A DNA stretch of 64,000 nucleotides from Parvibacter caecicola. GTDB lineage: Bacteria; Actinomycetota; Coriobacteriia; Coriobacteriales; Eggerthellaceae. A program made the translations under genes and the position numbers. The DNA lies in the NCBI RefSeq assembly GCF_003725335.1, contig NZ_QIBY01000001.1:186001-250000 (forward strand), read 5' to 3'. Below are positions 39,701 to 46,792 of this stretch, in pieces. Position 1 is the first letter of the stretch. Every line of letters begins with the position of its first letter. A model generated the notes under the pieces. It worked only from the letters and a program-made list of their open reading frames with translations. It was not told the DNA's origin and ran no database searches.

Positions 39701-42700
39701 GGTGGCGGCGGTCATGCGGCAGCAGCGGTCGTAGGCGAAGCTGCTGCGCTGCCCCAGGGCGTCGGTGGCGAAAAGCACCAGCCCTTCCGGGTCCAGCGCG
39801 TAGGCGGTGGTGGCGCCGCAAGCATCGGTTTCGGACACAAGCTCGCCGGTGGGGCTGTAGGCGCGGCGGGTAACCGAGCCGTCGGGGGCGGTTTCGCTCA
39901 CCGGCCGACCCATGGCGTCGTAAGCCCAGGTGGTGGTGCCGGCGGCCGTGGTGCGCGACCGCAGCAGGGCACCGCTCCACGTGTAGGTTTCCCTCACGCC
40001 GTCGGCATCGGTGGCGGATGTTTGGCGGCCGTAGGAGTCCACCGTGTAGGCAGTGCGCCCCGTGGCCGGGGACACCTCCGCCGTAACATGGCCGGCGCTG
40101 TTGCGCTCCCAACGCCACAGCGAGCCGTCCGCATCGGTGCGGCTGACAAGCCGTCCCTTGCCGTCGTAGGCCCAGCGGGTGGTGCGGCCGCCCACGGTGG
40201 TTTGGCGCACCATGCGCCCGGCGCTGTCGTAGCCATAAGTGCCGTTCTCGTCGGAAGCGAGGTTTCCCGCCTTGTCGTAGCTGCGCTTGGCAACGGTGCC
40301 GTCGGGATATTCCACGGCGGTGGTGCGGCCATAGGAGTCGTAGCGATAGGTGGTGACGTTGCCGCAGGCATCGGTGGCCTTCGTCCAGCCGTTGCCGTAC
40401 TGCAGCGCGGACGCGTTGCCCTCGGCGTCCCATTGGCGCACCACGCGCCCAGCGGAGTCGTAGTTGTTCTGCACCACGCGGCGCCCGGCGCGGTCGTAGC
40501 GGGCGATCATGCGGCCGGCGCCGTCGTACACGTAGCGGCAGCTGTTGCCCGCCTGGTCGGTGAAGGACGTAAGGCGGCCCGCCGTGTAACCGTAAGCCAG
40601 CTTCGTGCCGTCGGGCAGCCGGATGGCGGTGATCAGCCCTTCGCTGTTGCAGGTGACGGCGAGGGTTTGGCCTTCGGGCGTCTTGATGGCGGTGAGCCGC
40701 CCCAGGCTATCGCGGGAAAACGCTGTGACCAATCCCGTGGCGGAAGTTCGCGAAACCAGAAGGCCGTTGCAATTGAACTGGGCACTGCTGCCGTCGCGGT
40801 AGCGGGCCTCCCATTTGTACAGGGTGCGGCTGCCGCTCTTGTAGGGGATGCGCTCCATCACCGCGCCGGGCAAAAGCGCACAGGAAAAGCGATTGCCGCC
40901 GGCGGGGTCGAACCAGTAGGTTTTCCCATCGCCGCAGCTCAAGGCCACGGCGCCGCTTTCCTCCAGGCCGATGTGCTCGTCGAAGGGGCTGGCCCATCCG
41001 GGGCCGAACACCGAGGGGGACTGCTCGGCCATGGCGTTGTAGCTGCGGGCCAGCTCCAAATCCTCCTCGATGCCCGCCAGCGTTGCGTCCACCGTCTCGA
41101 TGGTGAAGTTGCCGGTGTTCAGGTTCACTGGCTCGAACCCGTACTCGCAGTGCATGTTGCGGCCCATGAGGGCGCTGTCGATGCGGCGCTTCTGGGCATC
41201 GGACAGCGCCTTGGGGGCATAGCGGGCGGTGGTTTTGGGGTTGCGCACGAACAGCGTGTTGCCGCCCACCACCAGCATGTCCTGCACGCCGTTGTTGCGG
41301 GCCAGTTGGTCGGTGGTGGTGCCGTAGTGGGCCGCGATGGAGGGCAGCGTGTCCTTCGCCGTTGCCCGGTACACCAGAAACTTGTCGGTGGTGGCGTGCT
41401 TGCCCACTGCGGTGCCGCTTTCGGCATGGGCGCGAATTTGGTACACGGTGTCTTCCGTAAGCCCCGTGAACAGCTTACTCTGCCAGTTGGACAGCTTGTC
41501 CCGGTACTTGGTTCCGTTGGGGAGGCTGCCCTCCCAGCTGCTGGAGTTGGGGTACTGGTAGCTGCGGCTGGCGTAGGCCCCGCCGCCGTCGGCCACCGTC
41601 GAACCGCGCAGAAGTTCGTAGGCCACTATCGAGCGCGGCTGGGCCACCCCGTCGGCAAAGGCGCCGTCGAAGCGCAGCTTCCCCGAAATGTCCGCCTCCG
41701 CCACCGGCCGCAACGTAGCGGTGGTGGCGTTGATGGAGGTGCTGTCGGGCACCGGATCGGGGATGGTCCAATCGATGGACAGTTTGGGCGGATAGGAAGT
41801 GGTGCGCTGGTCGAAGATCTCGCACTGCATGTTGCGCTCGTCCAGCGCCTTCACGCACAGCCCGTTCTGGGGCCAGGCGCCGGCAATCCAGTTGGCCACC
41901 GGCGTGCGCACATCGAACTGGATGTAGCCGCTCTTCTTCAAGGCGTTTCGGGAACAGATGAACTCGTGGCCCATGTTCTTCTGGGTATTCCAGGTGAGGG
42001 TGTCGAAATCCCACTTCGCCAGATTGCGGTACAGGCCGAACTCCGTTTTTCCGCCGCTGTAGTACCAGCGCTGGTGCAAATCCAGCGTGGCGGAGTCGAT
42101 GCGGGCCTCGTCCATGATGTTCTTGAAGTTGTACTGGATGGCGATGTACACCCGGCCGATGCCCAGCCCCTCGCCGTCGCGGAAGGCGCCGGACCCGGTT
42201 TTCACGCCGTCGTCGAAGCCGGCGAAGGCGTAGCCGTCTTCGGAGATGTGCACGTTGGGGGCGTACTGCTCGGCCACGGTCACCCGCATGGCCGAAGGGG
42301 CAATGTCCACTGCAGGGTCGATGCGCACCGGGTAGGCCCGCTCGGGGGCGGACAGCCACTCCCAATCCGGCAGCACCTCCACCAGGTAGCGCCCCTCGCC
42401 CGCCTCTTCCAGCGCCAGCTGCAAGTGGTTGTCGAATTCGCCGGCGGCGTCGGTGGCCAAGGGAGCCGAAAGCACCAGCACCGGCCGCGGCCTTTCCGTG
42501 CCATCTTCGCCATCAACCGCCGATGAACCGTCGCCCACGCCGTCGGACGCGAACGCTTCTGCACCGGTGCCATCCGTTGCTAACGCGCTGTCCTCGCTCG
42601 CCGCGTCCGGCACCAACGCTTCCGCACCGTTATCGTAGGGCAGAGGTTCTATCTCTGCCTTGGCTGCAGTCCGCAAATCGGCCGTGCGGTAGACGGCGAT

Positions 42701-44284
42701 TCCCGTGCCCTCGGCCACCGCCGTCAGGTCCTCCGACAGGCACAGCGCCTCCCGCAGCTGGAAGGGCTCCACCGGCCGCTGCAGCACCACGTCTTCCTTC
42801 ACCAGGGAGCCGAGCATGGTGTACTGCCAGTCAACGCCGGGCAGCACATCGGAGAAGCGCACCGCCTCGCCTTGCGCGACGGGCCGGCTGAAATCCCCTT
42901 CCAGCGGCGCTAAGCTGGCGCGCCAACCTTCCCCTTCGTAGGTAACGCCGCTCTGGGGCCCCAGGTCGGAGGGAATGCGCACCCGTACCCCGTTGGAGCG
43001 CGGCTCCCAGGCCTCTGGCACCGCACCTGCGGCCCGCGCAAGGGGGCTGTCAGCATCCGGGGCGGCGGCGCTGGTCTCGGAGCCCGGATTCTGCGACGCC
43101 TCGTCCCCTGCGGGGCCTTCAGCATCCGGCACCGTCAAGCTCAACGTGCGAGCCTCGGCCACCAATGGCCCCGAAGCGTTTCCCACCGGTTCCGGCGCCT
43201 CCGCGGCCACTAGCGTGTTGTCGATGGCACGCGCGTCGCCGTCCTCGTCCATATAAGCGGTGTCGACGCCGCCCAGCACCGTGCGGTACTGACCGTCGCC
43301 CAAACTGTACACGGCGGCAGCGCCGTCATAGGACACCAGATGGCCCTCGGTTTCCGGCTGCTCGTAATAGTCCACCGGCATCCGCGCCGGTTGGGTGCTG
43401 GGATCATCCGCGACAGCGTCGGATTCGGCACCGGCGCTATCTGGCGCCGCAGGACCCGCTTCCGAGCCTTCCGCCGAAGCCTCATCACCCAACGCTTCGC
43501 CGCCGGCCAGAAACCCATCATCCCGCACTTCGTCGGCGGCAGCGTTGCCATCGACGGCGTCCTCAGCCTCCCCGTCGCCATCTGCGCCTTCGGAGGCATC
43601 GCCCTCCTCGCCGAGGCCCTGAGCCAAGGGCGGCTCCTGGGCCGACGGCACGGCGGACGCCTCGTCAGCCCAGGCGGGAAAACTGCTGCCCAGAAGCGAA
43701 AACGCCAGCAAGAAGGACATGAGGCACGAAAGCGCGGCCCGCGCCATCTTCCGCGAAGAGCCCACGACCGAGCCGCCCCGGCCTGCGATTGCTCCCCCAG
43801 GCCCCAAGGCCGAAGGACGCTGCGCCCAAGCGCAGAGCGCGAACGCAACCGCCAGAAACGCGAAACCCAAAAGCCCGTCGACGGCAAGGCACAGCAGATG
43901 CCCCAGCGCCCCCGGCACCAAGCCCAGCAGCCCGTGGGCGCCCCAGGCCGCCAAACCGGTGACGGCGAACAGCAGCGCAATGGCGGGCAGCGCCCGCAGG
44001 GGGATTCCCAAGCAGCGCCGCCGCCCATGGAGGCCCTCCGCGCCGCGCACCGCTTCGCCCGCCTTCGCCGAGGCGGCCGCCAATAGCGCCCCCTGCGCCA
44101 AAGCGGCCGCAAAGGCAACCAGCACTCCGAAAGCGCTTGGCGCGCCTCCCCATTCCACAAGCAACTGGGCAGCCAACGCCGCCACCGCAGAGGCACCCGC
44201 CATCCACGGCAGAGCGCCGCGTAACTGTCCCACCAAACCCGCAACCACCATCAGAGCATCCCCCCAGATTCCTGTCGAGTCCAT
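33704..44284 (-). CDS. Giant Rhs-repeat polymorphic toxin with C-terminal AHH nuclease
   Basis: About 3,526 residues from the ATG at 44284; an ATG at 44251 is also possible. Parts in order: about four membrane segments (1-160), a signal-peptide-like stretch ending in FPAWA (180-207), an acidic Ala-rich region, a DNRLRE-type domain (about 665-850), a LysM motif (about 970-1015, TLPSIAAHYGTTTDQLARNN), a DUF6531-like domain, YD/RHS repeats over some 1,900 residues, the Rhs core (YLRARFYDAA ... NRYAYCAGNPVTYSDPTGHE), a linker, a pre-toxin region, and the tip. The tip has AHHIVAG, NSASNGVFLP and HPSVHTDYYYRDV, the AHH class of the HNH/EndoVII nucleases. I infer contact-dependent DNA damage to rivals. 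The tip and the first 100 bases are clearly less GC-rich. Confidence 0.88.
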   Translation of the reverse strand: MDSTGIWGDALMVVAGLVGQLRGALPWMAGASAVAALAAQLLVEWGGAPSAFGVLVAFAAALAQGALLAAASAKAGEAVRGAEGLHGRRRCLGIPLRALPAIALLFAVTGLAAWGAHGLLGLVPGALGHLLCLAVDGLLGFAFLAVAFALCAWAQRPSALGPGGAIAGRGGSVVGSSRKMARAALSCLMSFLLAFSLLGSSFPAWADEASAVPSAQEPPLAQGLGEEGDASEGADGDGEAEDAVDGNAAADEVRDDGFLAGGEALGDEASAEGSEAGPAAPDSAGAESDAVADDPSTQPARMPVDYYEQPETEGHLVSYDGAAAVYSLGDGQYRTVLGGVDTAYMDEDGDARAIDNTLVAAEAPEPVGNASGPLVAEARTLSLTVPDAEGPAGDEASQNPGSETSAAAPDADSPLARAAGAVPEAWEPRSNGVRVRIPSDLGPQSGVTYEGEGWRASLAPLEGDFSRPVAQGEAVRFSDVLPGVDWQYTMLGSLVKEDVVLQRPVEPFQLREALCLSEDLTAVAEGTGIAVYRTADLRTAAKAEIEPLPYDNGAEALVPDAASEDSALATDGTGAEAFASDGVGDGSSAVDGEDGTERPRPVLVLSAPLATDAAGEFDNHLQLALEEAGEGRYLVEVLPDWEWLSAPERAYPVRIDPAVDIAPSAMRVTVAEQYAPNVHISEDGYAFAGFDDGVKTGSGAFRDGEGLGIGRVYIAIQYNFKNIMDEARIDSATLDLHQRWYYSGGKTEFGLYRNLAKWDFDTLTWNTQKNMGHEFICSRNALKKSGYIQFDVRTPVANWIAGAWPQNGLCVKALDERNMQCEIFDQRTTSYPPKLSIDWTIPDPVPDSTSINATTATLRPVAEADISGKLRFDGAFADGVAQPRSIVAYELLRGSTVADGGGAYASRSYQYPNSSSWEGSLPNGTKYRDKLSNWQSKLFTGLTEDTVYQIRAHAESGTAVGKHATTDKFLVYRATAKDTLPSIAAHYGTTTDQLARNNGVQDMLVVGGNTLFVRNPKTTARYAPKALSDAQKRRIDSALMGRNMHCEYGFEPVNLNTGNFTIETVDATLAGIEEDLELARSYNAMAEQSPSVFGPGWASPFDEHIGLEESGAVALSCGDGKTYWFDPAGGNRFSCALLPGAVMERIPYKSGSRTLYKWEARYRDGSSAQFNCNGLLVSRTSATGLVTAFSRDSLGRLTAIKTPEGQTLAVTCNSEGLITAIRLPDGTKLAYGYTAGRLTSFTDQAGNSCRYVYDGAGRMIARYDRAGRRVVQNNYDSAGRVVRQWDAEGNASALQYGNGWTKATDACGNVTTYRYDSYGRTTAVEYPDGTVAKRSYDKAGNLASDENGTYGYDSAGRMVRQTTVGGRTTRWAYDGKGRLVSRTDADGSLWRWERNSAGHVTAEVSPATGRTAYTVDSYGRQTSATDADGVRETYTWSGALLRSRTTAAGTTTWAYDAMGRPVSETAPDGSVTRRAYSPTGELVSETDACGATTAYALDPEGLVLFATDALGQRSSFAYDRCCRMTAATDAAGNTSRWAYDGCGNVVAETDAAGATVRYGRDSRGRVAWEEDALGNRTSYEYDAKGRAVAVTDPLGNRSTAQWDADFDVAVAETDPMGNVTLREAGALGQVLREVSADGSEEAAEWGPGGTLLASTDGAGARTAYTWTAAGRLAKVDREGAVWAFWWDAAGNLAESVAPNGNRTAYQWSAAGQLTAADDDAGPVGRWGFDRCGRQVWEEDGLGQRSGYEYDRLGNLVAATDAAGNRTVYQWDAAGNLIAVTAPNGARTAVAYDAAGRPVQITDALGNSRSAAYDAAGRMVAVTDALGNETRYSYDAAGNQVEAAHPDGTTEAWGYDPCGNAVSATDALGRTTMLEYDAMGRLAAASDEEGPLLTAAYDGEGRVLASTDALGRQWLCRYDEWGNLCEVEAPGGAVQQWQWDAMGNLVRYTDQRGGAWAYAYDARGQMISQLREVDGALELFAYDGAGNLAAFTDPLGNQERYEWDPLGNLATVVDAQGARTAYQWDAAGNLLGETDPLGNQTTYGYDLLGQLVQAVSAEGAQETWEWGAQGLPVAHTNPLGNRETWEWDALGRLAAATDLSGARTSYSYDAAGNVTAETDAAGNSATYSYGYRDQLTSRTDRTGATWEYLSDAAGRTVQVTSPRGLVTQLAWDDADNLVSATDNLGRGGSWAYDAAGNLTSATDALGNSEQWEWDAAGNLTAYVSALGARETYRWDAAGNLLEAAGAAGERTTYTWSATGELLAQAGPEGARIWEYDAAGNPVASTDALGNRTAWEWDKDGRPVAETSPTGAVTAFTWDAAGNLAAVTDALGNVSRAEYDPMGRITKALGPTGAETLYGYDALGNLTSVTDAQGAETSYGYDAEGRLSQVTDALGRTTRYGRDAEGGLTSVEGPDGTAEQLQLDPAGRVSAMVDGAGNVTAYRWDELDRLVEKSYPGTEYAPVTYSYEGAGQGFSVRSDSVGEAGREYDQLGRLVAETDAAGRRIGYERDEAGRLAVLEYPDGTKVRYSYNEAGQLARADAADGAYLYEYDEEGRPVRLTRPDGTVTRWAYDALGQVTEAVTEGAGGQPLAAFAYSYDADGNPVAERSSVVQPDGTSRLRSRAYAYDETGKLTSFEERDGNEQLLVREAYSWDAAGNRTAIARTAGENPGQILFAYDEANRLVAKSGADGAASYSYDRAGRLVSAQEEGGQERTFSYGAEGRLAAVREGGRVLFAAVWDGDGNKVGQASLYHTDEVEVVLTEGAPAGTAEAATAGQRPAPDAHEVPISIVGQRFISASAAAPMGAGLSSAIAATANIASRSDAAPVSETAGPNRAPWPLALLLAPNPAAMVRALTALLPPGGDENNTHLPKDNKGNPAASSPGALAALLPQAGLTPVEVAQVAGQVTLASDVAATRKALEGGAAANAPPQAGAPVPVENPYVQERWELAEYATASALGDTSKALWRSSSATGASQNLLYGEGQALLSSLPSNALPQIAPGAANADGASAAASPYGLAEDALTETALTGTGASYYLDDGRGSVAALLAGGEVASAYAYSPWGEASGAGELPFFGYNSQEHVGGGTALQYLRARFYDAAQAAFPTADTYLGDASDPATLNRYAYCAGNPVTYSDPTGHERFSSQKQRNSWLKNNSAKGKTQKLNTKLALKHRKSPLSTGMNNLALSMSKLPLWSGVAARAARVSSGTPKASQAFRTEMPGLVTHVSLTPKSGSQKKVSSSSSSKSLWGGARSGSLFPHVVSYSQSQAQKIRGNYCSKDMKHIGAQTPEPVKIALNVTHTVLDLLGIPPAIGSGPDLINALIYFAERNDFEGVLSLGATIPFAGDSAQIGRLGAKYGDDVVDAVGGLIKNSNHTADEVAKGADEAFDSILTADRVGDLDDGFLPGEVADSGVLRTALKKAGIQPPKYANAAHHIVAGADARAAESRKLLEKYHIGINSASNGVFLPYKDAGLLASYHPSVHTDYYYRDVQERLMKAEKRGKNFNDKKDSIIAELRRIRYDLESGKYKGGEQ
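35900..35919. repeat. Dispersed palindrome, copy B, inside the Rhs gene
   Basis: GGCAGAGATGAATCTCTGCC followed by CTACGA, inside the Rhs frame, where it encodes VGQRFISAS on the minus strand without breaking the frame. Confidence 0.7.
42636..42658. repeat. Dispersed palindrome, copy C, inside the Rhs gene
   Basis: On the minus strand GGCAGAGATAGAACCTCTGCC then CTACGA. It encodes AEIEPLPYD in the acidic region of the Rhs protein, again in frame. Confidence 0.7.
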
Positions 44285-44320
44285 TGCGGCAAACTTGCAC
44301 AGGAACAATAAGGTAATCAT

Positions 44321-44329
44321 CTTATAGCA
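44321..44329 (-). promoter_or_regulatory. Extended -10 element of the Rhs gene
   Basis: TGCTATAAG on the minus strand, in an AT-rich stretch of about 150 bases. A start site a few bases downstream would leave a leader of about 30 bases before the ATG at 44284 and excludes the longer frame starting at 44383. Confidence 0.5.
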
Positions 44330-44423
44330 AATTGTCCAAAACTTTTTGTAGTAAAAGAAAAATGAGCTATCAAAATTTGTCATAAAAATGATGCTTTTGC
44401 TGGTAATTGTTAGGAAATAAAGC

Positions 44424-44429
44424 TATAGT
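44424..44429 (+). promoter_or_regulatory. Candidate -10 box of the small-peptide operon
   Basis: TATAGT in the context AGCTATAGT, 38 bases before the peptide start, in AT-rich DNA. The same AGCTATAGT occurs before pheA (61522). No clear -35 box. Confidence 0.35.
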
Positions 44430-44466
44430 GATTATCATCTTTTAACCACGAGAGAAAGGAAGAACC

Positions 44467-44571
44467 ATGTTGTTCTATTCCGCCCCCACCCAAGCCAGCA
44501 GCTGCATCAAAATCGGCGCGATGGAGTCGTGCATCGCCCTGGGCGCCGTGCCGATTGAGCCCGAAGTGTAG
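44467..44571 (+). CDS. 34-residue peptide with tandem Cys motif, candidate RiPP precursor
   Basis: A short frame with a good ribosome-binding site (AAAGGAAG, seven bases before ATG). The first 10 residues (MLFYSAPTQA) look leader-like. Residues 11-28 are two copies of a nine-residue unit: SSCIKIGAM and ESCIALGAV. The tail is PIEPEV. Only two cysteines occur, at the same position of each unit. The regular repeat of Ser-Cys-Ile-x-(Ile/Leu)-Gly-Ala, and a radical SAM/SPASM protein about 0.9 kb downstream on the same strand, suggest a precursor of a thioether-linked ribosomal peptide. It lies 29 bases before the DUF2975 gene and probably shares its transcript. It could instead be a regulatory leader peptide. 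Confidence 0.6.
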   Translation: MLFYSAPTQASSCIKIGAMESCIALGAVPIEPEV

Positions 44572-44600
44572 AGCGCCGCTGGAAAGACAGGAAACGAACG

Positions 44601-45140
44601 ATGGATAAACAGCTGGAGCAATTGCAGCAAACGCAGAACACCCTGGTGAAGGCGTGCACCGTTTTGAAGTACGTCCTTTACGCCTTTTTCGGGCTCTACT
44701 GCCTCATGCTTGGCGTCGTGCTTGCCTACATGATCATCTTGCCCGAGGGCTTTTCGCTTGTGGGCACCGCCCAGCCCACCATGGTGGCGTCGGTGCTGTG
44801 CGACGCCGTTGCCGGCGGCTTGGTGCTGCTTACCATGGGCCTCATCGTCGGGTGCGTTAGCAAAGGGGCTTCCCCGTTCACGGTGCGCAACTCCCGACTG
44901 CTGATCGCGCTGGGCTGCCTTGTGACCATCAGCGTGGTGTGCAAGCTGTTCATCGTTCCCGGAATCGACGTTGGGGCGGTCAGCGATAGCAATTCCATGG
45001 TTTTCACCGCTGCCGCCCCGCAAGATGGTACTATTTTCATCGATGCCCGTGGCATATTGGAAGCCGTTGCCTGCTTCGTGCTGGCCGCAATCTTCCGTTA
45101 CGGCTCGCTTCTGCAGAAAGAAACGGACGATATGGTATGA
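44601..45140 (+). CDS. DUF2975 membrane protein
   Basis: 179 residues with four hydrophobic segments (about 22-48, 62-85, 105-125, 150-168), matching the DUF2975 layout, including the loop SPFTVRNSRLLIALG between segments 2 and 3. Such proteins are regularly paired with a small XRE regulator, as here (the gene at 45148 begins 7 bases after the stop). Function is unknown; a membrane sensor or immunity-like role has been suggested for such pairs. In this context self-protection or export of the neighbouring peptide is possible, but this is inference. Confidence 0.75.
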   Translation: MDKQLEQLQQTQNTLVKACTVLKYVLYAFFGLYCLMLGVVLAYMIILPEGFSLVGTAQPTMVASVLCDAVAGGLVLLTMGLIVGCVSKGASPFTVRNSRLLIALGCLVTISVVCKLFIVPGIDVGAVSDSNSMVFTAAAPQDGTIFIDARGILEAVACFVLAAIFRYGSLLQKETDDMV

Positions 45141-45147
45141 TGCCCCT

Positions 45148-45423
45148 ATGAAATACGCCATCCAGCTAAGCAAACTCATGAAAGAGCGCGGCGTGGCCGG
45201 TACAGACCTCATGAAGCTTACCGGGCACACCGCCGCTAACATCTCGCGCCTGCGCCAAGGTAAAATCCGCGCGGTGCGATTCTCTACGCTGTTCGCTATC
45301 TGTGACATGCTGGACGTGTCGCCGGGCGACATCATCATCCGCATCACCGACGAGGAGGCGCTCCATCTGGAAAAAGGCGTGTACCTCATCAAAATGGACG
45401 ACTTGGACAACAAGCAAAACTAA
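45148..45423 (+). CDS. Small XRE-family helix-turn-helix regulator
   Basis: 91 residues. The helix-turn-helix lies at about residues 8-55: LMKERGVAGTDLMKLTGHTA and ISRLRQGKIRAVRFSTL, then ICDMLDVSPGDII, typical of the YozG/Cro-like regulators that accompany DUF2975 proteins. It ends at a strong hairpin terminator. It probably regulates the operon that starts with the 34-residue peptide. Confidence 0.85.
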   Translation: MKYAIQLSKLMKERGVAGTDLMKLTGHTAANISRLRQGKIRAVRFSTLFAICDMLDVSPGDIIIRITDEEALHLEKGVYLIKMDDLDNKQN

Positions 45424-45426
45424 CCG

Positions 45427-45449
45427 AAAGGGCGCCGCGAGCGCCCTTT
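45427..45449 (+). terminator. Intrinsic terminator after the XRE gene
   Basis: A 9-base-pair stem AAAGGGCGC / GCGCCCTTT with loop CGCGA, followed by CTTCTTTCC. It separates the peptide-DUF2975-XRE unit from the radical SAM gene. Confidence 0.8.
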
Positions 45450-45493
45450 CTTCTTTCCACCCTGTGCGCTTTTACAGAAACGGAGGGCGAACC

Positions 45494-46720
45494 ATGCGCT
45501 TTGGAAGCAACGTGGTCGCATTTGACTTGTGCGGCATTCCCGCCGTGGGAAACCTGGACAACGGGGCGGTGGCGGGCCTCACCCCCGAAGGGGCCCAGTT
45601 GTGCCAGAGGCTTTTCGAGGAAGACGTGGCTGAGGAGGAGGCCCGCCGCATCGATCCGACGCTGGCCCAGTGGCTGATCGACAGCGAGTTTTTCGCCGAA
45701 CCGCGGGAAACGGCGCCGCTGACTTTGGCCTACCTGCATGTCACCCAGCGCTGCAACCTCAGCTGCGCCGGATGCTACTCGGAAGACGATGCCCGCAACA
45801 ATTGCGAGGATGCGCCCACAGACGCCATGCTGCGCGCCATAGACGAACTGGCGGAAGGCGGCGTGAACGTGCTCACCATCTCGGGCGGCGAAACGTTTCT
45901 GCGGCCCGACCTGCCCCAGCTGCTGCAACGGGCCAAAGAGGCGGGCATCGGCACCGTGACCGTCATCACCAACGGCACCTGCACAAGTGACGAGGCGCTG
46001 GCGGCGCTGGCCCCGTGGGCGGACGCCATCGCCGTTTCGTTCGACGGCTGGTCGGCGCAGTGCCCCGCTCACATCCGCGGGGAACAGCGGTTCCACCTGC
46101 TGTGCGACACGGTGCACCGCATCCAGGCGGCGGGCATCAGCGCCCACATCACCCCCACCATCCACGGCAAGAACGCCGGCGACATGGCCCGTTACGTGCA
46201 GCTGGCGCGCGAATTAGGGGCCACCATGAACTACAGCCTGCTGTCCTGCGAGAGCAGCGACGCGTTGGCGCCCCTTTTGCCCAGCGACGAGGCGCTGCGA
46301 TCCCTGGCCCAATCGCTGCTGGCCCAGGGCAGCATGCCGAAATCCTCCGGCGGCCCCGTGCCCTTCAGCCTGTTCGCCGCCACCAGCTGCGGCGCCGGCG
46401 TGAAAGAGCTGAGCGTGGCGGCCGACGGGGCGGTGTACCCTTGCCATATGCTGATGCGTCCCCAGTTTCACCTGGGCAACCTTTTCGAGGAACCATTGGA
46501 GGCCATTCGCCACCGGGCACTGGAGATGGGCTTCGGGCAGCTGACGGTGGACGAGTTCGACGGCTGCCGCGACTGCGGCCACCGTTACCTGTGCGGCGGC
46601 GGATGCCGGGCCCGGGCGCTGTTCGCCCACGGCAGCCTGCAGCAACTGGACGGCTACTGCCAGCTCATGCGCACCTACTACGACCAGTTGGGGGCTTCCT
46701 TGAAGCAACAGTTCGCCTAA
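45494..46720 (+). CDS. Radical SAM/SPASM peptide-maturase-like protein
   Basis: 408 residues. A domain of about 75 residues (DLCGIPAVGNLDNGAVAGLT) precedes the radical SAM core and may bind a peptide leader like a PqqD/RRE domain; this is a guess. The cluster motif is QRCNLSCAGCYSEDD (about 80-94), followed by ISGGETFLRPDL, ITNGT and VSFDGW. The C-terminal SPASM region has SCGAGVKELSVAADGAVYPC, then GNLFEEPLEAI, CRDCGHRYLCGGGC and a final YCQLM, the cysteine spacing of enzymes that make sactipeptides and related peptides with two auxiliary clusters. GGAGGG lies six bases before the ATG. The nearest candidate substrate is the peptide at 44467. Confidence 0.82.
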   Translation: MRFGSNVVAFDLCGIPAVGNLDNGAVAGLTPEGAQLCQRLFEEDVAEEEARRIDPTLAQWLIDSEFFAEPRETAPLTLAYLHVTQRCNLSCAGCYSEDDARNNCEDAPTDAMLRAIDELAEGGVNVLTISGGETFLRPDLPQLLQRAKEAGIGTVTVITNGTCTSDEALAALAPWADAIAVSFDGWSAQCPAHIRGEQRFHLLCDTVHRIQAAGISAHITPTIHGKNAGDMARYVQLARELGATMNYSLLSCESSDALAPLLPSDEALRSLAQSLLAQGSMPKSSGGPVPFSLFAATSCGAGVKELSVAADGAVYPCHMLMRPQFHLGNLFEEPLEAIRHRALEMGFGQLTVDEFDGCRDCGHRYLCGGGCRARALFAHGSLQQLDGYCQLMRTYYDQLGASLKQQFA

Positions 46721-46747
46721 CCATCGCCGGCGCGCGGGCGCCATTCG

Positions 46748-46753
46748 CTATCA
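46748..46753 (+). promoter_or_regulatory. Candidate -10 box before the ATP-grasp gene
   Basis: TATCAT in the 72-base gap between the radical SAM gene and the ATP-grasp gene, giving a leader of about 35 bases. No good -35 box, so read-through from upstream is equally possible. Confidence 0.3.
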
Positions 46754-46792
46754 TGGAAATGTTTTGCCTCCCACCTTCGAAAGCAGGTTCTT

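Noticed and set aside
34900-40800. Dense short DNA repeats (variants of GGCGTCGTA) that could look like a CRISPR or satellite array
   Set aside because: They are codon-level echoes of the YD/RHS protein repeats in one continuous frame; there are no constant repeats with unique spacers.
44318-44383. Longer start of the Rhs protein at 44383 or 44320
   Set aside because: These ATGs lie upstream of or next to the extended -10 element and have no ribosome-binding site.
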